DNA of 64,000 nucleotides. Origin: Dendrophyllia cribrosa (lineage: Eukaryota > Cnidaria > Anthozoa > Scleractinia > Dendrophylliidae). Where the stretch lies: assembly GCA_024195265.1 (NCBI GenBank), contig JAJLRJ010000013.1, positions 14,440,822 to 14,504,821 of the forward strand, given 5' to 3'. The notes under the pieces are model-generated. The model was not told the DNA's origin. It did not search any database and saw nothing but the letters and a program-made list of their open reading frames with translations. The translations under genes and the position numbers were made by a program. Each line of letters opens with the position of its first letter. Position 1 is the first letter of the stretch. Shown in pieces: positions 52,672 through 63,074 of the stretch.

Positions 52672-53905
52672 CTAGTACTGTACAGATTCCAGCTGCCTGC
52701 TCATGATGTTCATCTGTGAGTCTGAGATGGTGAAGATGTGGCAGTTTGCGGTTCCCGAGCCTTTGCCGTCTCGTTCGATCTGGAGTTGCACGCTATCCTG
52801 TGCCGTTGCCGTGCAGGTCTGTGGCAGCCATGGACCGCAGGTCAATCCAGAGACCAAACTTGTTGCCTGTGAGATATTTAGTCAGGTTCATGTTAGGCCT
52901 GCCGCGCGTGTGTGGGTTGAAGTATCGGTATATTTCATTCCACATGTCAGTACCACTGATGCCCTCGTTGTAGACCCTGTTTGGGAAACCGTTGACTGTG
53001 ATCTTAACTTTGGTGATGTCGGGATTGAAATAGTGCTCAGAGTCCCTGGCACCCGCTACATAAGGATTGATGAACAGCAAGAGGATGCCCTTGAGAGACC
53101 GGCGCTGTGGGTTAACCCGAAGATTCAGCCGAGTGTCAACGCCTTTTGTGAAGGGATGCACCCGATCTCGCATTACTAGGTCATAGGCGAACTCCTTGCC
53201 ATTAGTGTAAGTGCTTGTTGCCTCGTCGGCCAGACTCTTACTTCTGATCGTCTCATACTCCAGCTGGAGGTTTTCCAACTTGTACACGAGCTTGCTTGCG
53301 TCTGAGCCACGGACAACTTGGGATGCGGGGGCGAGGGTTAGTTCGAAGACCAGATCATTGAATAGTGCTTGAGGATATATGATTCCGTGATCAGTTAAGA
53401 TTTGGTGATCCAGTTTGATGCTGTACTTATTCTTGTATATTGTCTCCAACTTGTTCTCTGCATCCACACCGGAGGTCTTCTTGTCGCCAGCACCAGAGCG
53501 AATCTTACACAAATCCACACTCTGGATGCCCTCCATAATCATGTTGTCCCGCTCATCGGTCGATTTGAATAGGTCTTCGAAGATTTTGTAGATGTCGTAC
53601 CCAACCGTGTCCTGGACGGTGGTTGCGGCAAACTTTACAACGAACCTGTCCACCAGGACCCGAGAAACATTTTGTACGAGATAGTTGTTTGCATGGCCTC
53701 CGGAGAGATTGATGTTGAACACCAGTGCAAGTGAGCCGGACACAATAACATCGTGCTCGCCCAGCTTAGGCACCGAGACATACAGTGTCTCGCCGGGATT
53801 GGCCTCAGATGGGTTGAATGTGATGCGCTTTACGGTTCGCTCTGCTTTCATAGCGCCCAGTGTCTTTTCACTGTGAGATGGAAGTAGATTCGGTTGCACA
53901 GCCAT
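52672..53905 (-). pseudogene. Major capsid protein (double jelly roll), frameshifted
   Basis: Forms the hexons of the icosahedral shell. The ATG at 53,905 begins MAVQPNLLPSHSEKTLGAMK. The main frame runs 370 codons to 52,793. The remaining about 40 codons (QLQIERDGKGSGTANCHIFT...QLESVQY) are in another frame down to 52,672, so one indel lies near 52,795-52,800. Recognised by memory of Polinton/adintovirus capsid proteins: early FNPSEANPGETLYVSVPKLG, VSGSLALVFNINLSGGHANN, LVQNVSRVLVDRFVVKFA and late NEIYRYFNPHTRGRPNM. It shares a short divergent promoter with the plus-strand gene at 53,948. Confidence 0.88.
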
Positions 53906-53950
53906 GATATATATTTGTGTTTTTAAAATTTATATTTATATATCATCATG
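53903..53950. promoter_or_regulatory. Divergent promoter, capsid gene and coiled-coil gene
   Basis: Only 42 bases separate the two start codons. Leftward the text is AAAAACACAAATATATATCATG, rightward AAATTTATATTTATATATCATCATG. The two halves mirror each other, each placing TATATATCAT against an ATG. Confidence 0.65.
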
Positions 53951-55360
53951 GCAACAGGCGGATCTGAAATACCTGATGAGAATGAGAATACAGAGCTTGA
54001 CTTGGCCATAGACCACGATGATGACGACGACGATGACGAACATGAAGTTGACACAACAACCCCCTTTCAACCAGGTGGCTCATCCACCCCATATCCTCCT
54101 GGTGGTGAGCATATTGAAATGCATACAATGCCTCACGAACAAAGTGGGCTGCCAGGTGATCCTTTAACCGCCCCTCTGCTTGGAGACTTCTTAGACGCAA
54201 CTGATAAAGCAGAGAGGGTCGATACTGCCATGGACCGGATCAAAAGGTTCTTTCCAAAAGTAGCCTCAAACAAATTTGACCCAATTGGTTTAGGTAAAAA
54301 AAAAGGAAATGAAGGCAGAATAGTTTCCCTTGGATCAGGGGGTGGCGAAACTCCTATTTTCAAGAAAGATGGGTCGGGCCTTCTTAAAGTATTCACAGAC
54401 AAGTTCAAAAAATCTCTTGGCCCAAGCGCTGAAGAGCTTGTCTCTGAATACGATGCATCAATAAGGGAAGAAAGACAAAGATTGAAGGAGGAAGAAAAAC
54501 AACTGAAGGCGATGGAAAGGGTTGCTGTGGAACTAGAACAAGCAGAAAAAAAGAAGAAAAACCTCGAGGACAGAATCGAACAAGTTTGAGCGAGTAAGGA
54601 CGCTCTGGAGCAGGAACACGGTTCAAGCGTTGAAAATCAAGCCGAGATAGACCGCCTAAAACAGCTGTTAAAGAATCATCAACTAAATCTTGAAAACGAG
54701 GAAAAGGAAGTAGCGGCCCTTAAAAAAATACAAAAACAAAAACAAAAAGAACGAGCCCAAGAACAGGCAAAGATTGACAAAGTCAGAACACGCCTTTCTG
54801 CCAAGGTGAAGGAAAGAAATGAAGTTGAAGCAAGGCTAAACTCAACTAAACCCCTTGATGAGTTAAACGAAAGAGAAGCCGAGCTTAAACGCGAAAACGA
54901 GGAAGACAGACGCGTGATAGAGGATAAGAACACTTCTCCATCTGAGAGAGAAGCCGCGGAAGCCCGAGTTGCTGAGCGAGAAGAAGAGCTGGCAAGGCTC
55001 AGAACACAGGTTGAGGAGAGAGAACAAGCCCTACCTTTGAGAGAGAGGGTTAGAGAAATCTTCAAGAAATACGGATGGACACTGCAAGCGATTGTTCTGG
55101 CAGCTGGCATAACCATCAGCGCTGTGGTACTCGCCACCTTGAATGGCCTGGCAAGGGCCACCAAGGCTATTGGAAATGGGCTTAAAGAGCTTGGCAAAAA
55201 GGCAGCTGCCGCCTTGCCTGGCTACATTGGCTCAATTGTGAGCTTCATCTTTAAAGCGGCTGGGTCGGTCATCTCCTTTCTAGGTGAACACGCCTGGCTG
55301 CTCATCCTTGCCGTGGTGGCCTTCCTGGTTGAAAGGATCACAAAGCGTGCGAGGTCTTGA
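53948..55360 (+). pseudogene. Polinton coiled-coil membrane protein, in-frame TGA
   Basis: 470 codons apart from one TGA at 54,587-54,589, with the same frame open on both sides. In order: an acidic N-terminus with seven aspartates (DHDDDDDDDEHEVD, about 23-36), a proline/glycine linker, a long lysine/glutamate coiled coil (about 165-375), and a C-terminal region of about 110 residues. The C-terminus has hydrophobic helices (TLQAIVLAAGITISAVVLAT; YIGSIVSFIFKAAGSVISFL; AWLLILAVVAFLVERI). I recall the C-terminus as strongly conserved in cnidarian Polintons. Its job is not established; a virion membrane or vertex protein is an inference. Confidence 0.75.
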
Positions 55361-55369
55361 GATTTGCGC

Positions 55370-56480
55370 TTATTTAAACCAAACGAAAACGCCTGCTAAA
55401 GCAAGCGCACCCACAGCCATGAGTGCCTTGTTTACGTGATGCGGGTCGGGTTGGGCTGGCGGTGTGGGTGTTGGGGCCGGTGGTGTGGGTGTTGGCGTGG
55501 GATGTGGTGTTTTGCTTGTGGCTGGGGCTGGCGCGATGCCCTGTGCCTGTGTAGCCTCTTTATGTATCGAGTTTGATGGGTGACTGTTTGGTGGATTAAT
55601 CTTTGTTGGTCCACCGTCCATGTGGCGAAGTGAGGCTTTTTTTGTGCCCAGATTAACATCATTGTTCACACCTAGCTTCATCCCTTGCGTTGCCTCCTTT
55701 AGATTGTTGTAAAACCCGATCACGCTCTCTGTGTTGATAACCATGCGCGATGGCATGAGCCAGCTTCCGGGTGCTGTCGCAAATTCTAGGCGCACTTTCG
55801 TTGCTTGGATGGCAAGCTGGTAACGCTTTACGCTTGTTGCGATGTCGTTCAGTATTATGGCCTCCTCTAGATGGGTAAGGAATACTCTCTGCGTTTCGAA
55901 TGCCCGGCCTCCTCTTCCAATGATACTGCTGCGGGTTTTGGCTTGTGAACCAAGAATGCAGTACACAAAGGCCTCGATTGATTGGTTCATACGAGCGAGC
56001 CCTGGCTGTGTTAGCCCCTGTGCGTAATTTGGCACAAAGTGTTCGAACTGGGTGTCCGCTCCTTGATCGTTGCGGACGAAAGATATTCCATTGGCGCGAT
56101 AGTTGGGGTCGTTTCTGTCAGTCACTCGCTCATCATTGAACAGAGCTAGATCGGGATCGAGGTAGTTGTAATCGGTAGAAATGTTGCCACCTCCATATTC
56201 ACCAATGTAGACATTCCCAAGACCGTGGTTCTTACCGTATGTGAAACGGAAGTCAGAACTGGGGTCGATACCGAACTCTATGCAAATCTTCTTGTACGCG
56301 TCGATGTTGTACTTGTTGTCTTTCTGGTTGAATGGAGGGTCGTCTGGCAAAGCACTCACGCTTTGTTCCCCACCCATCTTGTAGGAGATGGGGAGAGGCC
56401 TGGGTCTCGTTATGATCAGACGTGTGTAATCGAGCTCCGCGCTATCTTTTCCAAAGTAGTGGAATATCAAGGAAAATGTG
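55370..56480 (-). pseudogene. Large Polinton structural-type protein, C-terminal part
   Basis: The 3' part of a minus-strand gene whose 5' part is at 61,533-62,336, separated by the LINE. The open stretch covers about 365 codons from IFHYFGKDSAELDYTRLIIT, through YIGEYGGGNISTDYNYLDPD, VPNYAQGLTQPGLARMNQSI and SWLMPSRMVINTESVIGFYN. A proline/threonine linker (TPTPTPPAPTPTPPA) and a C-terminal membrane helix (ALMAVGALALAGVFVWFK) follow. There is no TATA motif or convincing ATG at its apparent start, which fits a split gene. Function unknown. Confidence 0.7.
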
Positions 56481-56535
56481 CTTGCAGAATATTTTGAAAC
56501 CTTTCTATAAGTACTGTGCCTATGGTGAGCAAGGA

Positions 56536-57437
56536 ATGAAACGAAGTGAACGCGGTTCTGGCGACGAAATTATATCGCCTGACCACAAACTCGCACGTGG
56601 TGACATTTTCGACATGGAGTTTTCTCTTTCTACAACTGAAGAAAGAGACTCGGAGGAATTTGAAGCGGACGAACCTAACCTAAAAGATATACACAAACTC
56701 CTTAAAAGCATTCAGTATGCTATTGGCATCATTCAGAGTACCGTGGCGACGTTAGTTAATGACAACAACAGACTGTCTAAGGATGTGACCGAACTTCGAC
56801 ATGATATTGCAAAGAATAATGGTCAGGTTCAAAAGCTGAAAGAAGAACTGACAAGTCAAAATAAATATGTGGCGTCCTTGGAGATTGAACTTGGTCGTGT
56901 CAGAAAAACGTCAAAGGAACAGAGGGAAATCATTGAAGATCTGCAGGTAAGTCTCGATGAGCTTGAGCAATATTCGAGAAAGAACTCCTTAGAAATACAT
57001 GGTATTCCAGAAGACATCGAAGTTCAAAATGATGAAATTGTTTGCAAGGTGGCTCAGGCGGTTGGTGTAGTGATGTTACCGAAAAGATTGAGATAACACA
57101 TCGCCTCTATAGGAAGAAAGGGATTAAGCCAATAATTGCTAAATTCGTAAACCACAAAGACAAAACAAAACTATACAAAGCCCGCACTCAGCTCAAGCAC
57201 GTAACCTTATCAAGTATTTTTCCAAGTTATACGGTAACCGGCCAAGCTGACCAGCGTATCTTTATTAATGAAAATCTGACACAGTACAGAAGAGAAATGA
57301 TGAAGTTGGCTCTACAAAAGAGAAAAGATGGAAAGATTATAAATACTTGGTCGCTAGATGGGAAAATATTTATTAAAACTTCTCCCTTGGGGAGACCAAG
57401 ACAAATGTACTCCACTGATGATGTTAAAGAACTCTAG
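56536..57437 (+). pseudogene. LINE ORF1p (coiled coil plus RRM-like), frameshifted
   Basis: Start MKRSERGSGDEIISPDHKLA. A coiled coil (about residues 45-145, leucine heptads with LKEELTSQNKYVASLEIELG) precedes EQYSRKNSLEIHGIPE, the typical start of the L1 ORF1p RRM. A C-terminal basic domain (RIFINENLTQYRREMMKLAL) follows in another frame, after a shift at about 57,060-57,090. It would bind the element RNA and form trimers. Confidence 0.8.
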
Positions 57438-57681
57438 TTAACCACTATACTATTATCGGTTTTTTTCCCTTATCTTAGGACCGAACCGCGTACTTTATAG
57501 TTATTGATTTATAGATATTCTTAAAGGGAAGGATGGCGCTTAGCCGATTAGTGGATTAGTTGGGATTATTGCCTCTTTATTTGTTTACATGTTTCATTGT
57601 TGTGTTTTTAGTTTGAATGTTCAATGTTTTTCGATTTTGCATCATTGGACATTCTATGGTATATCTTTAATTTAGACAGCC

Positions 57682-60600
57682 ATGGCAGGTTTTTCAAAAT
57701 GTAATATTCTTACTTTAAATGTTAGAGGTTTAAAAAATCGAATCAAACGGAGATCTATTTTTAGTTATTTAAAGGACCAAAACTGCGAGTTCTATCTTTT
57801 GCAAGAAATTTTTTCTGAATCTACAGATGAGACCGTGTGGAAAAATGAATGGGGTGGGGACATTTTCTTCTCCCATGGGTCCAACCACAGCAAAGGTGTC
57901 TGTATTCTTGTTAATCCACTTTGTCATGCCTTAGTGAACAATACCTATCGAGACCAAGACGGAAGAATCGTCGCGGTCGATGCAATCTTAAATGGATTTC
58001 AAATTGCTATCTGCAATGTTTATGCACCTACCAGCTCCCAACTTCAAGGAAAATTTATGCAGGTTCTGAGTGAGTTTTTGACAACTAATTTTAACATTGC
58101 CCAGCTCATTGTAGGAGGAGATTGGAATGCAACGTTAGAAAGTATCGATAAGAAAGGCGGTATACCGTGGAGACCAACGCCCTACCGAAACAAAATTATT
58201 TCGCTGATGGAAGAATTAGACTTAGTTGATATATTCAGGAAAATGAAACCTAGTATAAAAAGCTATTCTTATGAGTCTAAGTCTCTAAAAGTTAAATCGC
58301 GAATCGATTTCTATCTCGTAGCTAAATTTCTGGTTAATTATGTAAATAGGGTTGACATTAAAAGTGCTAACGCCCCAGATCACAAAGCTGTTAAATTAAG
58401 CCTTCACCTCTCAAACGCAACAAGAGGCCCGGGACTTTGGAAATTTAACAATAGGCTTTTGAAGGACAATGAATTTGTAGAACTAATTACTAGCAATTAT
58501 CCTTTGATCCGTGAGAAGTATGCTAATATTGTGGATAAAAGATTGAAATGGGAGCTCATCAAAATGGAAATAAGAAGTATTACGATACCTTTTTTCCAAG
58601 CGCAAAGCTTTGATTTTTCGCAGACGAGAGTCGGATTTACAAAGACGTGTAGAGGAAATAGACAAAAAAATCTGTAACAGCTCTGATCTTTTAAATCTTG
58701 ATTCTGAACTAAAGGAATATGAACGTCTAAAACGCGAACTCGACCACCTCTATGAAACTAAGGGAAAAGGTGCAATGTTCCGCTCAAAAGTAAAATGGAT
58801 CGAATATGGTGAAAAACCAACCAAATACTTTTTTAACATGGAAAGGAGAAACTACAACAGAAAAGTCATCACAGAAATTAAAGGGTCAAATGGGAAGATG
58901 GTGGGAAATGACAAGGGGATTATGGACGAGATTCAAAAGTTTTATGTACAGCTCGTGTGTAGACGACATCACAGATGGTTTTGAAGTATTTACTCAGGGT
59001 GTGAATTTTCAAAAGCTATCTGAGGAAGAAAAAAATGATCTTGAAGGTAATATAACCATAGACGAATGCGAAAATGTCTTGAAATCCTTCCAAAATAGAA
59101 AGTCCCCCGGGGACGACGGCTTTACAATCGAGTTTTATAAGCAATTCTTTGGTCTCCTCAGTCAAGATCTCGTTGATTGCTTTAATGCCGCTTATGAATC
59201 AGGTGAAATGTCAATTTCCCAACGTAGAGGTGTTATAACACTTATTCCCAAGGAAGACTCTGACCCTCTGCTCCTGTCGAGCTGGCGTCCAATAACCTTA
59301 TTGAATACCGACTATAAAATAGCGTCAAAAGTTATTTCTAAGAGGATAGAATGTATTCTACCAACTCTGATTCATACTGATCAGTCTGGCTTTATGAGAG
59401 GAAGATATATAGGACAAAATATTCGACTTGTTAATGATATTCTACAACAAACTGAACTGCAGAAAATCCCCGGGATCTTATTATGTCTGGACTTTCAAAA
59501 GGCCTTTGATACTGTGGAATGGGCCTTTATTCAGGAAACACTCTCCCTTTTCAACTTTGGAAGCAACGTTAGAAGATGGATTTCTACCTTCTATGCTAAT
59601 GTTGAAAGTAGTGTCACAAACAATGGTTTTTGTACTAATTATTTTAAATTATCGAGAGGTGTAAGACAAGGTTGCCCTTTGTCTCCCTATTTGTTTATCC
59701 TTGCTGCTGAGGTTCTTGCTACTAAGATAAGACAGGACAATAGTGTTAAAGGTATTAAAATATTTGGTACTGAATTTAAGTTAAGCCAATTTGCGGACGA
59801 CACCTCAGCTTTTTTAGACAGCTTGACCTCTGCTGGAAACCTAGTTGGTATTGTCAATGATTTTGGAAAAAATATCCGGCTTAAAACTGAACACCTCCAA
59901 AACCAAAGCAATATGGTTGGGCCCATGGAGAAACAGAGTAGACAAACCCTTGAATTTTAAATGGACAAAAGATCCGGTTCGATTTTTAGGAGTCTACATT
60001 TCCTATAATGAGAAAGACAATGTGAAAAAGAATTTTGCTTTAAAAGTGCAAGACTTGAACACAACTCTAGATATTTGGAGATCTCGAAAACTTACTATAT
60101 TTGGTCGTTGTCTGATATCCAAATGTCTGGGTATACCCCGCCTCATATATTCTACTTCGTCATTGGTAATGCCTTTAGATATTGTTTCTTCAACGACGAC
60201 GTCGCTTTTTAATTTTCTATGGAGCAAAAAGCAAGATAAAATAAAGAGGCGTGTCCTTTATCAGGACTACCCAGAGGGAGGATTGCGGATGCCAAACATT
60301 GAAATCATGGCCAAAGCTTTAAAGCTTGCATGGGTTGCCAGATTTCTTTCTGTTGACCAACTATATAGAAGTGAGAATTGGAAAGTAATTCCCGAGTATT
60401 ATTTTGATAAAGTAGGTGGTCTCAATTTCCTTTTGCGATGTAATTTTGATAAAAAGCTTTTGCGTCATGTAAATTTACCTCCGTTCTATGAACAAATCGT
60501 ACTCTCCTTTTTGGAACTCAAAGACCTGTATGAAACCAGCTTCGGCCAAGATATGATTTTGTTCAATAACAAGGAGATCTTGATCGAAGGTAAAATGTTC

Positions 60601-61413
60601 TTCTTGCGAAGTTGGTTTCAAAAGGGAATTATATCAATTTAAGATCTGCTTAGAGATGATGGGAAACTGTTGTCTTACCAGGAATTTTATCAGAAATACC
60701 AAGTCAAATCGCATTTTCTAGAATACTTTCAAGTTATTTCTGCAATTCCAAAAGAACTCTTTAAAAAAGCCGGAGTTATTAGTTTTGACAAACAAAAATG
60801 TACATCCAACGCAGCCTTTTTTAATCTTCACCCGACCATAAAAATTGATTTATTAAAATTCAAATGTAAAGACTATTACTGGTTTTTTATCAAAAGCAGT
60901 CCTCAAGAAATTAAAGCAGTTAGTAAGTGGCAACAGGATCTTTCCTTAAACGACCTCTCATTGAGGATTTACTTCAAGCAGTTTATGAACATTTGCAAGG
61001 AAAACAAAATTAAAGAGTTTTATTTTAAGCTCCTGCATAGAATAGTTGTGTCTAATAAAGAACTCTACTACTTTGGGATTGTAGACAATCCCAATTGCAA
61101 CTATTGCGACCAAGTAGACTCTATTGGCCACACTTTCTTAAAGTGTCGCTTTACCAAATCATTTCTTCAAAGTGTTTTGGCAAATTTTAACAAAGACAAT
61201 GCCACTTCTTTTACAATAAGTGATTCAGAAATTATCTTTGGCAAAACCCCACCCACAGAACCTCGGTTCCTTAAAATTACGAGGAAACTTGACTATTGTA
61301 TCTTGTATGCCAAATACTATCTGTACAATCAAAAACTCAACCATCAAGAATTAGATGTAAAAGAATTTTTAAGTAAACTTAAGTATAAGTATCAAACCGG
61401 AAAACTTATTTAG
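57682..61413 (+). pseudogene. LINE ORF2p (endonuclease, reverse transcriptase), broken
   Basis: APE-type endonuclease at 57,682 to about 58,430 (LNVRGL, LLQEIF, NVYAPTSS, GGDWNATL, SRIDFYLV, APDHKAV). Reverse transcriptase at about 58,990-60,100 (SPGDDGFTIEFYK, SWRPITLLNTDYKIASK, LDFQKAFDTVEW, GVRQGCPLSPYLFILAAEVL, QFADDTSAF). A C-terminal zinc-knuckle region CNYCDQVDSIGHTFLKC (about 61,100) follows. Frames change near 58,640, 58,960 and 59,865, with a stop at 60,640-60,642. The domain order and the C-terminal CxxC-H-C place it in the L1/Tx1 group. Confidence 0.88.
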
Positions 61414-61619
61414 TTTTATTAATTGTGATGTAATATGTCAATGATGCTTCTTTGTGTGTAATATGCTGTATTGTTTTTGTTTGCTAAATAAAGTTATCCA
61501 ATTAAAAAAAAAAAAAAATCTTGTAGAGTATTCGCCTTGTTGTGAAATAAACGTGAAACCGGTAAAACAATCGGAGCTGGGGGGTTAAGGATAGACTGGA
61601 GTTCTTATCGAAGAGAATG

Positions 61620-62336
61620 TCACGCGAGATTCCACAGCCGGTTGTTGCACACCACAGTGCGAAGGAGAGTTGTTGTGGCCAAAAACTCATATGCGGGCCG
61701 CCGAGCCATGCACTTTCTACCGTATTTCGCGGTTGTGAATGAAATCGGTGTGTCCCTGAAGATATTTCTGTATTTCGTTGTGAAATAATCAGTTGGCGTT
61801 ACGTAAATCTTTTGCGCTTCGTCGTTTAAGATTGCGCCAATCATCATATCCTTGTCTATTGTGGTGGAGAAATCAACGGCTGGGATTGGCTTTTTTATAT
61901 TTCGAGTCAACGATAGCTGATAGGGGAAACCACCGTCTTGATGGAGACCAAGAGCGTCTTTCATGGCTTGAGTCCAATCTTTGTGGGGCATTCTTGTAAC
62001 GAGCGCCAATGAGCCTTGGCCCTCTTTGTAAAGCACTTCCCCTGTGGCGGTTTTGTGGTCGTCGCCAAACTCTACTTGCACTTCAAAGTGGGACATATCA
62101 GCGCGCGGGAAACGCTTTTTGAAGTCTGAGATCTTCTTGGCCTTGGCCGCTGCAGAGAGCTTTGCTGCTTCTGGTGTTGTAATCCAGGCTAGTGGATCTG
62201 GGGGTGGCTTATATGGAGAATGGCTATAGGCATTTGGGGTTGAATAAAAAAGGGGTGGGGGGCTATAATTATGGCCGCCAATGTTTATACCAAGATTTGA
62301 ACTGGGATTAAAACCACCGGGTCGTCTGCCAAACAT
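61620..62336 (-). pseudogene. Large Polinton structural-type protein, N-terminal part
   Basis: 239-codon frame starting MFGRRPGGFNPSSNLGINIG at 62,336, behind the mirror promoter. It is glycine/proline-rich at first, then a mixed domain with FEVQVEFGDDHKTATGEVLY, VTRMPHKDWTQAMKDALGLH and DMMIGAILNDEAQKIYVTPT. The frame breaks near 61,620. A further in-frame stop lies near 61,588, and the LINE enters at about 61,520. The reading frame beyond the LINE (55,370-56,480) lines up with the third frame here, supporting one original gene of roughly 600 codons. Candidate minor virion component; unproven. Confidence 0.65.
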
Positions 62337-62386
62337 GATTGTATATATTTATATTTTAAAAAGGTTTTTATATACATACAATCATG
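62334..62386. promoter_or_regulatory. Mirror-image divergent promoter
   Basis: Two ATGs face away from each other 47 bases apart. Each is immediately preceded by ACAATC and TATATA-type sequence: leftward AATATATACAATCATG, rightward TATATACATACAATCATG. The middle is A/T only apart from GG. Confidence 0.7.
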
Positions 62387-63052
62387 GTTGTGTTAACAAT
62401 CGTCGCGCCTTCTAATCCTCACACAATCTACTTCGATCACCCGCTTCAAAAGCCGAGTTACATACGGCTCATCTCTTGTTCAATTTTCAATTCGTGGCAT
62501 AATTTGAAAGAAGAAGCAGTTATTACAACAACGACAGAACCTGCCCCTGGTTCATCACATAGCGTGACCTTACTTCAAGGCCATTACACAATTGATACAT
62601 TAGCGAAAAACTTTGAAGAACTAAAAAATCTTCACAGTCAATTAAATCTAACAATTGATACAAACACACCACTCGGAGCCATGATCATATATAATAACAG
62701 CAGTGTGAAGTTTAGTAACAATCTGGCAGAATTGCTTGGCATAAGCCCTATATTGCTTCTAATAACTTTTGTCAAGCGTTTAAGGGCACCAAGCACTTAC
62801 TTCATTCACTGTGATCTGGTTGATAAAGAACAGAACTTACTCAATGGTAAGCCTTCGACAGTTTTGGCTCGGTTTGATATTCGTGGAAAAGCTTTTGAGA
62901 AGGTGTTTTATGTACCAACACAACAGAACGTCTTGCGTGACGTCTCGTCTGGCGATTATGTAAATAGCATAACACTGTCAGTGAGGGATGTAAATGGTGA
63001 CCTCTTCGACTTTAATAACATGCCCTTAGAATTTGAAATCGAGATAAATTAA
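62384..63052 (+). CDS. Probable Polinton minor capsid (penton-type) protein
   Basis: 222 codons starting MVVLTIVAPSNPHTIYFDHP, intact. It is predominantly beta-type sequence. The C-terminal half holds the conserved block STYFIHCDLVDKEQNLLNGK, PSTVLARFDIRGKAFEKV, FYVPTQQNVLRDVSSGDYVN and NMPLEFEIEIN. I recall this as a conserved single jelly-roll type protein across Polintons, the likely vertex capsomer. It is transcribed divergently from the large structural-type gene and followed after 22 bases by the next gene. Confidence 0.6.
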   Translation: MVVLTIVAPSNPHTIYFDHPLQKPSYIRLISCSIFNSWHNLKEEAVITTTTEPAPGSSHSVTLLQGHYTIDTLAKNFEELKNLHSQLNLTIDTNTPLGAMIIYNNSSVKFSNNLAELLGISPILLLITFVKRLRAPSTYFIHCDLVDKEQNLLNGKPSTVLARFDIRGKAFEKVFYVPTQQNVLRDVSSGDYVNSITLSVRDVNGDLFDFNNMPLEFEIEIN

Positions 63053-63074
63053 AAAATCTTATATATACCCCGCC
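63053..63074 (+). promoter_or_regulatory. TATATACCCCGC motif of 63,075 gene
   Basis: AAAAAATCTTATATATACCC then CGCC lies directly before the ATG. It matches the integrase upstream motif over TATATACCCCGC. Confidence 0.65.

Larger units (their letters stand above)
56481..61532 (+). mobile_element. L1-like LINE inserted in the Polinton
   Basis: A near full-length non-LTR retrotransposon of about 5.0 kb with two ORFs, an AATAAA-type signal (about 61,487) and a 3' A tract of 14 (61,505-61,518). Short direct repeats, CTTGCAGAATATT at 56,481 and CTTGTAGAGTATT at 61,520 (11 of 13 identical), look like an aged target duplication. Both ORFs carry frame lesions, so this copy is dead. Confidence 0.85.

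Noticed and set aside
54679..55197. 172-codon serine-rich minus-strand ORF
   Set aside because: Exact antisense of the lysine/glutamate coiled coil at 53,948-55,360; composition is a by-product.
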